Source of the DNA: an uncultured Prevotellaceae bacterium
GTDB lineage: Bacteria; Bacteroidota; Bacteroidia; Bacteroidales; Bacteroidaceae
DNA: 16,547 nt
Reading direction: 5' to 3'
NCBI GenBank assembly: GCA_946408305.1
Contig: CAMJRQ010000001.1
Location: 1-16,547 of the forward strand
Below are positions 1-7,400 of the stretch, one piece after another. Position numbers and translations under genes: made by a program. Positions within the stretch are counted from its first letter, which is position 1. Each line of letters begins with the position of its first letter. The notes under the pieces were generated by a model. It did not search any database, was not told the origin of the DNA, and saw nothing but the letters and a program-made list of their open reading frames with translations.

Positions 1-8
1 CTCCTTTT

Positions 9-17
9 TTATTCACA
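9..17 (+). promoter_or_regulatory. DnaA box, exact consensus
   Basis: TTATTCACA matches the TTATNCACA consensus exactly. It is the leftmost box seen. Confidence 0.7.
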
Positions 18-142
18 GGCGGATGATAAATATCCACAGCAGGGCGAGAGCGGCTCAACTTTTCCACAACCGCTCAAATTTATAATGAGAGAATCCACTG
101 GATTTTCTCCACTTATTTACATCGCATCTCGCAAAAAGTTAT

Positions 143-150
143 TAAATTTG
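143..150 (+). promoter_or_regulatory. Possible -7 promoter box for nadA
   Basis: TAAATTTG fits the Bacteroidota TAnnTTTG box. No good TTTG -33 box stands at the right distance; only a weak TTTA occurs near 116. If used, the nadA transcript would run through about 215 bases of the candidate origin. Confidence 0.3.
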
Positions 151-164
151 CACTTGTGAACAGA

Positions 165-173
165 TGTGCATAA
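165..173 (-). promoter_or_regulatory. DnaA box, exact consensus
   Basis: TGTGCATAA on the + strand is TTATGCACA on the - strand. It lies just right of the A+T-rich centre at 131-150. Confidence 0.7.
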
Positions 174-234
174 CCCGTCATCGAGAAATGCCGTAAACCA
201 TTATAGCAAAACAGGAAAAGCGATGAAAAGGTAG

Positions 235-243
235 TGTGGATAA
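235..243 (-). promoter_or_regulatory. DnaA box, strongest consensus form
   Basis: TGTGGATAA on the + strand is TTATCCACA on the - strand, the classical high-affinity form. A small hairpin (245-260) follows one base later. Confidence 0.72.
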
Positions 244-244
244 C

Positions 245-260
245 CGACCGAAAAGGGTCG
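245..260. repeat. Small hairpin between DnaA boxes
   Basis: CGACC and GGTCG form a 5-bp stem around GAAAAG. It resembles the CGACCC/GGGTCG mini-hairpins at 3777-3793 and 16500-16516, so it may be a decayed relative of them or a coincidence. Confidence 0.4.
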
Positions 261-266
261 ATAAGA

Positions 267-275
267 TGTGAATAA
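267..275 (-). promoter_or_regulatory. DnaA box, exact consensus
   Basis: TGTGAATAA on the + strand is TTATTCACA on the - strand, the same 9-mer as the box at 9-17 but inverted. Confidence 0.7.
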
Positions 276-282
276 CGCAAAA

Positions 283-299
283 CAGGGAATTCTTCCCTG
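283..299. repeat. Perfect 7-bp inverted repeat in origin region
   Basis: CAGGGAA and TTCCCTG pair perfectly around a 3-base centre. No T-run follows, so it is not an obvious intrinsic terminator. It lies between the last exact DnaA box and the A+T-rich tract. Confidence 0.5.
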
Positions 300-336
300 C
301 AAGTTATTTACATTGTCCACGCCCTATCATCATCAC

Positions 337-373
337 AATAACAATTTTAAAATTAAAAAAAGAAAATATAATA
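337..373. other. A+T-rich tract, possible DNA unwinding element and nadA leader
   Basis: Only two of 37 bases are G or C, against GC-rich genes nearby. It ends at the nadA start codon. In an origin this would be the natural melting site. It would also serve as the unstructured A-rich leader that Bacteroidota use in place of a Shine-Dalgarno sequence. The two roles can coexist. Confidence 0.5.
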
Positions 374-1366
374 ATGATACTTGAAAAGTGGAAAACGATG
401 GGCTACGTCGACGAGCCCATCCCCGAGGGAATCGACCTGAAGGAGGAGATACGCCGCATGTGCCGCGAGAAGAATGCCGTCATCATGGCCCACTACTATA
501 CCGAGGGCGCCGTGCAGGACATAGCCGACTTTGTGGGCGACAGCCTGGCGCTGGCCCAGCAAGCTGCGCAGACCGATGCCGACATCATCGTCATGTGTGG
601 CGTGCACTTCATGGGCGAGACGAACAAGATTCTCTGCCCCGGCAAGAAAGTCCTCGTGCCCGACCTTAACGCCACTTGCTCGTTGGCCGAGAGCTGTCCG
701 GCCCCCGAGTTCGAAGCCTTCATTCAGGCTCATCCCGGCCACACTGTCATCAGCTACGTTAACACCACGGCTGCCATCAAGGCCCTCACCGATGTGGTGG
801 TCACCAGCAGCAATGCCCGCCAGATTGTGGAGAGTTTCCCAAAGGACGAGAAAATCATCTTCGGCCCCGACCAGAACTTGGGCAATTACATCAATAGCAT
901 CACGGGCCGCTCGATGGTGCTCTGGAACGGAGCCTGCCACGTCCACGAAAAGTTCTCACTCGAAAAGATTCTCCAACTCAAGCGCGAGCATCCCGGAGCC
1001 AAGGTGCTGGCTCATCCCGAATGTAAAGGTCCCGTAGTCAAGGTAGCCGACAAGGTGGGCTCCACGGCAGCTTTGCTCAAGTTCAGTCAGGAGGACGACG
1101 CCAAGGAGTACATCGTAGCCACCGAGAGCGGCATCCTGCACAAAATGCAGCAGGCCTGTCCGCAGAAGGTCTTCCTGCCCGCTCCGCCCGACGACAGCAC
1201 CTGTGCCTGCAACGAGTGCAACTACATGAAGCTCATCACACTCCCGAAACTCTACAACTGCCTGAAGCACGAGTGGCCCTTCATCGAGGTGGATTCCCAG
1301 GTGGCCGAGAAAGCTGTGCGGCCAATAAAGAAAATGTTGGAGATAAGTGCCCGCATAAAGAAGTAG
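374..1366 (+). CDS. nadA: Quinolinate synthase NadA
   Basis: Condenses iminoaspartate with dihydroxyacetone phosphate to quinolinate, the second step of de novo NAD synthesis, in the cytoplasm. The protein has 330 residues, a normal length for the family. Family hallmarks are AHYYTEGAVQDIADFVGDS (39-57), GVHFMGETNKIL (76-87), the NATCSLAESC segment (99-108), SYVNTTAAIKA (127-137), GPDQNLG (164-170), GACHVH (186-191), HPECKGPV (214-221) and CACNEC (277-282). By position relative to known NadA proteins, the three [4Fe-4S] ligands should be C102, C188 and C282. The ATG at 374 gives the expected N-terminus and sits after an A-rich leader, as usual in Bacteroidota. nadB and nadC are not adjacent on this side. 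One base separates it from the antiporter gene, so the two are probably cotranscribed. Confidence 0.97.
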   Translation: MILEKWKTMGYVDEPIPEGIDLKEEIRRMCREKNAVIMAHYYTEGAVQDIADFVGDSLALAQQAAQTDADIIVMCGVHFMGETNKILCPGKKVLVPDLNATCSLAESCPAPEFEAFIQAHPGHTVISYVNTTAAIKALTDVVVTSSNARQIVESFPKDEKIIFGPDQNLGNYINSITGRSMVLWNGACHVHEKFSLEKILQLKREHPGAKVLAHPECKGPVVKVADKVGSTAALLKFSQEDDAKEYIVATESGILHKMQQACPQKVFLPAPPDDSTCACNECNYMKLITLPKLYNCLKHEWPFIEVDSQVAEKAVRPIKKMLEISARIKK

Positions 1367-1367
1367 G

Positions 1368-3638
1368 ATGGAAGAGCTGCCTCACCTGATAACCGACCTG
1401 GCTTACATCCTCATCATAGCCGGAGCGGTGACGATTGTCTTCAAGCGTCTGCGCCAGCCGCTCGTGCTGGGTTACATCGTGGCGGGCTTTCTGGCAGGGC
1501 CCTACATGCCCTATACGCCCTCCATCTCGGACAACAGCAGCATCAACGACTGGAGCCAGATTGGCGTCATCTTCCTGATGTTCTCGCTGGGGCTGGAGTT
1601 CTCGTTCAAGAAGATTGTGAAGATGGGTATGCAGCCCATCGTGGCAGCCGTGGCCGTGATGGTATCGATGATGAGTGTGGGCAACACGGTGGGCATGCTC
1701 TTCGGATGGTCCAACATGGACCGCCTCTTCCTGGGCGGAATGTTGGCCATGTCGTCCACCACGATTATCTACAAGGCTTTCGACGACCTGGGGCTGCGCA
1801 CGCGCAAGTTCGCCTCGGGAGTGCTCTCGGTGCTCATTCTGGAGGACATCATGGGCATCTTGCTCATGGTCATGCTGAGCGCCCTGGCCGTGAGCAACAA
1901 GTTCGAGGGGATGCAGCTCGTCAGCAGCCTCGTGCAGCTCGGTTTCTTTCTCATCCTGTGGTTTTTGGTGGGCATCTATCTGGTGCCGCTCATCCTGCGC
2001 AAGAACAAGGAGTATATCAACACGGAGACGCTGCTCATCGTGAGCGTCGGCCTGTGTTTCCTGCTCGTGGTGATAGCCTCGTATGTGGGCTACAGCCCCG
2101 CCTTTGGTGCCTTCATGATGGGCAGCATCTTGGCCGAGACGGTGGAGGCCGAGCGTGTGGAGCACACCGTGGCCTCGCTCAAGGACCTCTTCGGAGCCAT
2201 CTTCTTCGTCTCCGTGGGCATGTTGGTAAACCCCGCCGTGCTGGCCGAGTATTGGTTGCCCATCCTGGTCATCACGCTGGCCGTCATCGTGGGTCAGGTG
2301 GTGCTGGGCAGCCTGAGCTATCTGATAGCCGGCAATCCGCTGAAGGAGGCCATGCAGAGCGGTTTCTCGATGGCCCAGATAGGCGAGTTTGCCTTCATCA
2401 TCGCCGCCCTGGGGCAGTCGCTCGGGGTGACGAGTTCGTTTCTCTATCCCGTGGTGGTGGCGGTGAGCATCGTCACCACGTTTCTCACCCCCTACATGAT
2501 ACATGCTGCTGAGCCAGCCTATGCGCGCCTGCAGCGCATCCTGCCGCAGCGCCTCTCCACCGTGCTCGAGAAGCGCCAAGCCGCCCTCATGGGCAACAAG
2601 GCGAGCGGGGCGAGTGAGCGCCACACAATCACTTCGGCCTGGCGGCAGTATCTGCGCATGCTCGTCTCGCAGACGGCAGCCTGGCTCACCGTCTCGGTGG
2701 CCATCATCGGAATCAGCTTCTCGTCGCTACTGCCACTGAGCCGCCAGCTCTTCACGCACTGGCCCGGCACCGTCGTGTGCGGACTCGTCACGCTGTGCGC
2801 CATCTCGCCGTCGGTGCGACCCATCGTCATGCAGCGCAACCACACGTCGGCAGCCGTCTTCATCCGTCGCTACAGCAAGTTCCACGCCGTACTCTACTGG
2901 GCCGTCATCCTGCTGAAGTTCCTCCTGGGCTTCCAGATTGTCTTCTACGTACTGAACCACCTCTCGCCCCTGGCGTGGTACTGGCAGGCGGTGGCCACGA
3001 TGGGCGTCATCATGCTCATCATCCGCAGCCGGCGTGTGAAGTACCTCAGCATCCGTCTGCAGCGCACGTTCACCCTCAACCTGCGCAGCCGCGAGGAACT
3101 GAATGCCGACGGGCGTCCGGCCTATGGCCGCAAGCTGAAGGGCAAGGACCTCCACCTGGCCTCGCTCACGCTGCCTCCCAACACGGCCTGGGGCGGCCAG
3201 ACGTTGGCTCAGCTCCACATAGGGCGCACCGACCATGTACACGTGGTGGCCATCGTGCGCGGCCATCAGCGCATCAACATCCCTGGCGGCAGCAGCAAGG
3301 TGTTTGCGGCCGACACGCTCGAGGTGGTGGGCGACGACCCCAGCATCGAGAGTTTCCGCCAGCGCATGAAGGCCGACATTCTGCGGCCCGAATCGGCCTC
3401 GCAGCGCCAGCACCGCCTCTCGCTCGTGCAGATGAAGCTCTCCGAGGCCTCGCCCGTGTGTGGCCAGACGCTGGCCCAGCTCGACATCCGCAACCGCTAC
3501 CACTGCATGGTGGTGGGCATCGAGGACCGCCGCGGCCTGATGCAGACGGCTCAGGCCGCCCGCCAGCTGCAACCCGCCGACACACTCTGGGTGGTGGGCG
3601 AGGAGTCCGACCTCAGCATGCTGAAGATGGGGCTGTAG
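1368..3638 (+). CDS. Kef/CPA2-type cation:proton antiporter with two TrkA_C domains
   Basis: An inner-membrane monovalent cation/proton exchanger of 756 residues. Residues 8-380 form the Na+/H+-exchanger core of about 12 membrane segments, with FLMFSLGLEFSFKK (69-82), MSSTTIIYKAFDD (128-140), the acidic pair E159-D160 in LILEDIMGI and FSMAQIGEFAFIIAALG (333-349). The acidic pair is the likely ion-binding site. Residues 430-552 add about four further membrane helices. The cytoplasmic tail holds two TrkA_C-like domains, roughly 590-665 and 684-750. Each contains a G-Q-T-L-A-Q-L motif (610-616 and 699-705) and ends in D-T-L-x-V-V-G (649-655 and 738-744). The Rossmann-type TrkA_N nucleotide domain usual in KefB/KefC is not seen. 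Its start lies one base after the nadA stop. The ion (K+ or Na+) cannot be told from sequence. Composite hairpins follow the stop codon. Confidence 0.9.
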   Translation: MEELPHLITDLAYILIIAGAVTIVFKRLRQPLVLGYIVAGFLAGPYMPYTPSISDNSSINDWSQIGVIFLMFSLGLEFSFKKIVKMGMQPIVAAVAVMVSMMSVGNTVGMLFGWSNMDRLFLGGMLAMSSTTIIYKAFDDLGLRTRKFASGVLSVLILEDIMGILLMVMLSALAVSNKFEGMQLVSSLVQLGFFLILWFLVGIYLVPLILRKNKEYINTETLLIVSVGLCFLLVVIASYVGYSPAFGAFMMGSILAETVEAERVEHTVASLKDLFGAIFFVSVGMLVNPAVLAEYWLPILVITLAVIVGQVVLGSLSYLIAGNPLKEAMQSGFSMAQIGEFAFIIAALGQSLGVTSSFLYPVVVAVSIVTTFLTPYMIHAAEPAYARLQRILPQRLSTVLEKRQAALMGNKASGASERHTITSAWRQYLRMLVSQTAAWLTVSVAIIGISFSSLLPLSRQLFTHWPGTVVCGLVTLCAISPSVRPIVMQRNHTSAAVFIRRYSKFHAVLYWAVILLKFLLGFQIVFYVLNHLSPLAWYWQAVATMGVIMLIIRSRRVKYLSIRLQRTFTLNLRSREELNADGRPAYGRKLKGKDLHLASLTLPPNTAWGGQTLAQLHIGRTDHVHVVAIVRGHQRINIPGGSSKVFAADTLEVVGDDPSIESFRQRMKADILRPESASQRQHRLSLVQMKLSEASPVCGQTLAQLDIRNRYHCMVVGIEDRRGLMQTAQAARQLQPADTLWVVGEESDLSMLKMGL

Positions 3639-3653
3639 AAGCCTCACCCCCAG

Positions 3654-3673
3654 CCCCTCTCCGAGGAGAGGGG
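3654..3673. repeat. Hairpin of the CCCCTCTC...GAGAGGGG type
   Basis: An 8-bp perfect stem (3654-3661/3666-3673) around CGAG, 15 bases after the antiporter stop. This G/C-rich hairpin type, preceded by CTCACCCCCAG, recurs in intergenic regions of many bacteria and often produces spurious short ORFs. It may protect the mRNA 3' end. Confidence 0.6.
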
Positions 3674-3690
3674 AGCGAGGGGCAGGTAAA

Positions 3691-3709
3691 TGGACGCTGG
3701 AGGCGTCCA
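3691..3709. repeat. H hairpin of left element
   Basis: TGGACGC and GCGTCCA pair around TGGAG. The copy at 16417 has AGACCGC/GCGGTCT around the same loop: different stem, preserved pairing. Confidence 0.75.
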
Positions 3710-3720
3710 CCTTTCAATAA

Positions 3721-3752
3721 CCTGGGGTACGTGCCCAGGCACGTACCCCAGG
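3721..3752. repeat. P palindrome of left element
   Basis: 15-bp arms CCTGGGGTACGTGCC and GGCACGTACCCCAGG around CA, with no mismatch. A further small hairpin, GGTATG/CATACC around AGTAA (3751-3767), overlaps its right edge. Confidence 0.8.
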
Positions 3753-3772
3753 TATGAGTAACATACCACACC

Positions 3773-3845
3773 AAAGCGACCCTAAAGGGGTCGACCAGCA
3801 CCAAGCCTGGCTACTTGCTGGTCGACCCCTTTAGGGTCGCTTTTT
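3773..3845. terminator. R: 27-bp nested inverted repeat with T-run, likely bidirectional terminator
   Basis: The arms 3773-3799 and 3817-3843 pair perfectly around a 17-base loop. Each arm is itself a mini-hairpin: CGACCC/GGGTCG around TAAAG on the left and around CTTTA on the right. T3841-T3845 follows the stem and AAA precedes it, which fits intrinsic termination after the antiporter gene. The stem is far longer than a terminator needs, so another role is possible. Confidence 0.6.
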
Positions 3846-3865
3846 ATATTGTAGGTCGCAGTTTT

Positions 3866-3895
3866 CCGTGGGTGCTCGCAAGCGAGTACCCACGG
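3866..3895. repeat. P' palindrome of left element
   Basis: 14-bp arms (3866-3879/3882-3895) around AA, with one G-T pair (3874/3887). It is nearly the same sequence as the P palindrome at 16448-16477, where that pair is a perfect G-C. Confidence 0.8.
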
Positions 3896-3906
3896 TTATT
3901 GAGAGT

Positions 3907-3925
3907 AGACCGCCTTTAGCGGTCT
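3907..3925. repeat. H' hairpin of left element
   Basis: AGACCGC and GCGGTCT pair around CTTTA. Read on the - strand the loop is TAAAG, the counterpart of TGGAG in the H hairpins. Confidence 0.75.
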
Positions 3926-4080
3926 TGGTCTTTTAGGCCGTTTTCATCGAACATCAATAATACGCCCTCACATAAGCCAAATTTCCCAAATTGTCTCAAT
4001 TGTCGTTCCAAAATTATAAACATTTCTTACCACTCCAAAAAAATCTCCGTCAACCTACCCACCGAAAACCGGCGTGAGAA

Positions 4081-4110
4081 ACGGTGAGATTCGGTGCGCC
4101 ACGGTGCGCC
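4081..4110. repeat. Short phased direct repeat CGGTG
   Basis: CGGTG recurs at 4082, 4092 and 4102, ten bases apart. The last two copies share the nine bases CGGTGCGCC. One-helical-turn spacing is suggestive of protein binding but the array is short. Confidence 0.4.
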
Positions 4111-4225
4111 GCAATTCAAAATTAAAAATTAAAAAATCAAAACCTCTTGATAATCAATGCTCCCAAATTTCGGTTTTTCTCGATGAAACCGGGATTTTCT
4201 GCGAAAGAGCGCGTTCTTGGGGCAA

Positions 4226-4269
4226 ACGCAACGTGTTGCGTCGGTCGGAAGAACACGTTGCGTCGGCCG
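4226..4269. repeat. 12-bp inverted repeat overlapping a direct repeat
   Basis: ACGCAACGTGTT (4226-4237) and AACACGTTGCGT (4252-4263) are perfect reverse complements around 14 bases. GTTGCGTCGG is also directly repeated at 4235-4244 and 4257-4266. It lies about 180 bases upstream of the giant gene's promoter and could be a dimer-binding operator or a remnant repeat. Confidence 0.55.
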
Positions 4270-4417
4270 AGGTACTTCACCGTTTCGGCTCGTGTCGAAC
4301 TTTCCGCCAATCTGGAAACGCTTAAATGTAATGAAATAATCACGTTTTTGGTCTCTTTCCGACCGAAAGCCTCATCGACGGGAAACTTTTGCCCCTCGCG
4401 ATAATTATTTACTTCAC

Positions 4418-4452
4418 TTTTAGGTGATTTTTAAAATTTATCCGTACATTTG
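4418..4452 (+). promoter_or_regulatory. Bacteroidota-type promoter of the surface operon
   Basis: TACATTTG (4445-4452) is an exact TAnnTTTG -7 box. A weak TTTA/TTTT -33 element lies at 4418-4422, about 22 bases upstream. Transcription should begin a few bases after the -7 box, near 4458-4462. That gives a leader of about 30 bases before the ATG at 4491 and excludes the in-frame GTG at 4452 as the start. Confidence 0.6.
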
Positions 4453-4490
4453 TGCAAAATTTCTTAATTTACGCGAAAAGTGTCCATATT

Positions 4491-7400
4491 ATGAAAGAGA
4501 ATTTCTTGCGTCGCATGGCGTGGTGCCTGACGCTTACGCTTCTTGGTCTGGCTCAGGCCGTCTGGGCCGACGACGGCATGTTCGACCGCCCGGCACAGGC
4601 CTTCACCTGGTATGAGAAGGGGCAGGGTTGCCTGCACTTTAAGCTGATGACCACCAATGCCAGCCCCTATCGCACGCTGCACACCGCCACCTACGGCCTG
4701 CGCGACGCCGACGGCAACAAGACACCCATCTTCTTCGTGGGCGAGACAAACAGCAGCGAGAGCGACAAGGTGCGCTCCGACTACCAGAACCTGCTCTTCG
4801 ACGAGACGCTCCTCTATCTGACCAACGACAACAAATGGAGCCCGCAGCTGAACTTCATCGACGGCAACAAGGTGGCCCACGAAGCCAAGCGCATGGGCAA
4901 GGAGGACGGCTTTGCCGAGTTGGACTGGTACTATCCCATACGCTTCGCCGGAAAGAGCTTCACGCTCTACGTGGAGGCCACCTTGTGGCACGATGGCGGC
5001 AGCACCACGGAATACAAGCAGGACATCGGCACGATGAAGTTCGAGGAAGCCGGATTCGAGCTCCACGAGATGATACCGGGCACGGAAAGCGGCGACGAGG
5101 GCCTGCTGCTCATCCCCTTCAGCAGCAACCGGCCCGTAAACTGGGTGGACGTCTTCTATACCGACCCGACGGGCACCCTCAAGCAGATGGAACGCCTCAC
5201 GTTCGACACCAACACCTATGCGGGCTACATACGCCTGCCCTCCACCGAGGCTCACCCCAACCTGCTGGTGACGGCCAACATAAAGAGCGGCGAGGTGCAG
5301 AAAAACGATGTGCCCAACCCCGAATGGCCCACCGTGCTGAACGGCAGCCTCACGCTGAAATATGACAACGCGAAGGATGGCTTGATTCACAACCCGCGAT
5401 ACCTCACGGCCCACATGGTGAGCGGCCTGGGAGGCTCGGCCACGCCGGGCACCGTGGTGCTCGAGTGGAAGACGGCCGACAACGACAAGCGCGACGCGCT
5501 CGACAGCGACGTCTTCCTCGTGCAGCGCTCGCTCACCGGGCAGCTGGATGACTTCGAGGACATCGGCTCGGTGATGTACGACAGCAAGCTCACAAGCTAT
5601 TCGTTCCACGACTCGACGCTCATCGCCTCGCTCACCCCCGAGCTCATCGACTCGGTGGCAGGCATACCGCTGGTGCGCTACCGCGTGGTGCGCGGCATGC
5701 CATACGAACTCTGGGGCAACCAGAAGAACCCCACCGTGGCCTACGTCCAGCCCCAGCTCTCCACGCTCTCGCTGCTCACACCCACGAAGCCCACCACCAC
5801 CTGGACCGACGAGACGACGCACAAGGCGCTGGTGAAATGGACGTGCGAGACCGGCGAGGACTTCACCTACGTCTGGGACGACCGCGCACGGATGAGCCTC
5901 GAGGTGCACATGTTCGCTCGCGACGGACGCGAGGTGGGAGTGACGACTGAGGAACTCTCGCGCGCCGAAATTCTGAAGGGACAGAAGGAGGTGACGCTCC
6001 GCCGCTCGTGTGTGAACTACCGCGTAGACATCCGCGTGGATGCCCAGCAGTCGCCCATCGGCGCCGGAACGGGCCACATCTTCGTCGTCATCGGCAGCAG
6101 GGACGACTACGTGGCCTTCATGAACCGCGTGATGGCCGGCGAGACGAAGCTCAACGCCATCCTGACAGCCGACATCGCGGCCAACTCGGTGACGGTATCG
6201 GCCGATGCCGGAAAGGCTTATCAAGGCAACTTCAACGGCAACGGACACACCATCACCGTGGGCTACATGATGAACTCAAACTACGCCGGCCCCTTCCGCC
6301 ACGTGGGCGACGGAGCCGTCATAGCCAACCTGACCACCGATGGCGAAATTTACAGCGGATTCCTGTATGTGGGCGGCATCGTGGGCCACGTGGTGGGCGG
6401 CAACGTATGGATTGAGAACTGCCGCACGCACATGACCATCAACTCTAACTACGTCGGCTCAGTAATGAACGGTGGTATGGTGGCGGATGTGAGTGAAAAT
6501 TCGAACCTCTACATCTCCAATTCGCTCTTCCAGGGATGCTTCCAATACAAAGGAATGACCTACGGCTACGCCACCGCCCAGAGCGGCTTTGTGGGCTACC
6601 GCCGGAAGAATGCCTTCGTCATGCTGGCGAACAATTATTTCGCCCCCAATAAATCGTACAGAGTCGATGGCGTGACGAATAACGCGCGGACATTTATGCT
6701 CAGCGAAGGCAAGGATGAATACTTGGGCATCATTCAAGATTGCACCTACAAAGAGGCATACGCCTGGGAGCAGGGCACACAGTCGGCCACACCGCCCCAG
6801 AACGGCTGCTGGAAGGACGGAGTGCCCGCCGCAGAAACAAAGAACTTCACCGCCGTCGGCTGGCACGAGAAGACCGTCGAGGGAACCCCGAACCCCAAGC
6901 TCTACTACGAGAACCTGGGCCACATCGACACCGGCTCGCTCAAGGCCGAGAAGCAGCAGAGCTCCGTGCTGCTCTCCTGGAAGAACAAGGACGACAACCC
7001 CGTGGACTACTACGAGGTGTGGCGCCGCGACGCGCTGGAGAAAGACTCCGTCTGCATCGCCACCCAGATAACCGAGATGAGCTACGAGGACAAGACCACC
7101 TCGCCCGTACATACCTATATCTATCGCGTGCGCGGAGTGAACAGCTGCGAGGGAACGAAGTTTGAAGACACCAAACCCGTCGAGGGCTTCTGCGAGCCCA
7201 CCGGCATGGTGGAGGGCTATCTGCGCTTCCCCGACGGCACCGGCATTCCAGGCCAGACAATCGTCATCACAGCCGCCGACGGCACCGTCGTAGGCGAGGC
7301 CACCACCGACGAGAGCGGATTCTACCGCAAGAAAGGCCTGCCCTACGTGAACCACACAGAGACCACCTACACCATCGCGCCGCGACTGAACGGCTTCAGC

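Larger units (their letters stand above)
9..375. other. oriC: Candidate chromosomal replication origin (oriC)
   Basis: This gene-free stretch is unusually rich in DnaA-box sequences. Four match TTATNCACA exactly: 9-17 (+), 165-173 (-), 235-243 (-) and 267-275 (-). Four more have one mismatch: 30-38 (+), 60-68 (+), 113-121 (+) and 304-312 (+). Boxes left of about 125 are on the + strand; the three exact boxes to the right point the other way, so the two halves converge. A 37-base tract with only two G/C (337-373) could be the unwinding element. A 6-bp inverted repeat (48-53/70-75) puts the 60-68 box in its loop. DnaA binding to such clusters is established; that this one is the functional origin is inferred. 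dnaA is not in the window, and the cluster may extend left of base 1. Confidence 0.68.
3691..3925. repeat. Mirror-symmetric composite palindromic element (left copy)
   Basis: Five inverted repeats in the order H, P, R, P', H'. H (3691-3709) is a 7-bp stem with loop TGGAG. P (3721-3752) has 15-bp arms. R (3773-3843) has 27-bp arms. P' (3866-3895) and H' (3907-3925) are an inverted counterpart of P and H. The H-P linker ACCTTTCAATAA is matched on the other strand between H' and P' by ACTCTCAATAA, so the two ends behave as imperfect terminal inverted repeats of about 235 bp. A related copy starts at 16417. It may be a MITE-like element, a repeat mobilised by a transposase elsewhere, or a structured terminator/stabiliser. 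No coding capacity is convincing inside it. Confidence 0.75.
3926..4440. other. Intergenic region without a convincing gene
   Basis: Lower in G+C than the flanking genes. It contains a phased CGGTG repeat (4081-4110), an A+T-rich simple tract of AATTAAAAATTAAAAAATC type (4119-4138), a 6-bp hairpin CGGTTT/AAACCG (4171-4191) and a 12-bp inverted repeat (4226-4263). Open frames of 68-85 codons occur on both strands over 4074-4404. They overlap each other, lack family features and lack a plausible upstream signal, so I do not call them genes. The length leaves room for regulatory binding sites upstream of the giant gene or for a small RNA, but none can be identified. Confidence 0.5.

Noticed and set aside
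1..373. A riboswitch or NiaR-type operator controlling nadA.
   Set aside because: I see no conserved riboswitch motif; the repeated 9-mers match DnaA boxes far better than any NAD-regulator site I know.
3613..3804. Short frames crossing the antiporter end and the hairpins (for example one containing SPRRGAGGE).
   Set aside because: This peptide comes from translating the common CCCCTCTC hairpin and is a well-known type of spurious ORF.
3639..3925. Integron attC site or CRISPR repeats.
   Set aside because: The units are palindromes with changing stems and no integrase core site (GTTRRRY) in the expected place; there are no regular spacers and no cas or integrase gene in view.
4074..4404. Overlapping short frames on both strands (83, 85 and 68 codons) in the intergenic region.
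   Set aside because: They conflict with one another, have no recognisable features and no upstream promoter box, and contain the inverted and direct repeats. More likely non-coding.
4452..4490. An upstream in-frame GTG start for the giant protein.
   Set aside because: The GTG overlaps the -7 promoter box, so it would lie before the transcription start. It would also add 13 residues in front of an otherwise ideal signal peptide beginning at 4491.
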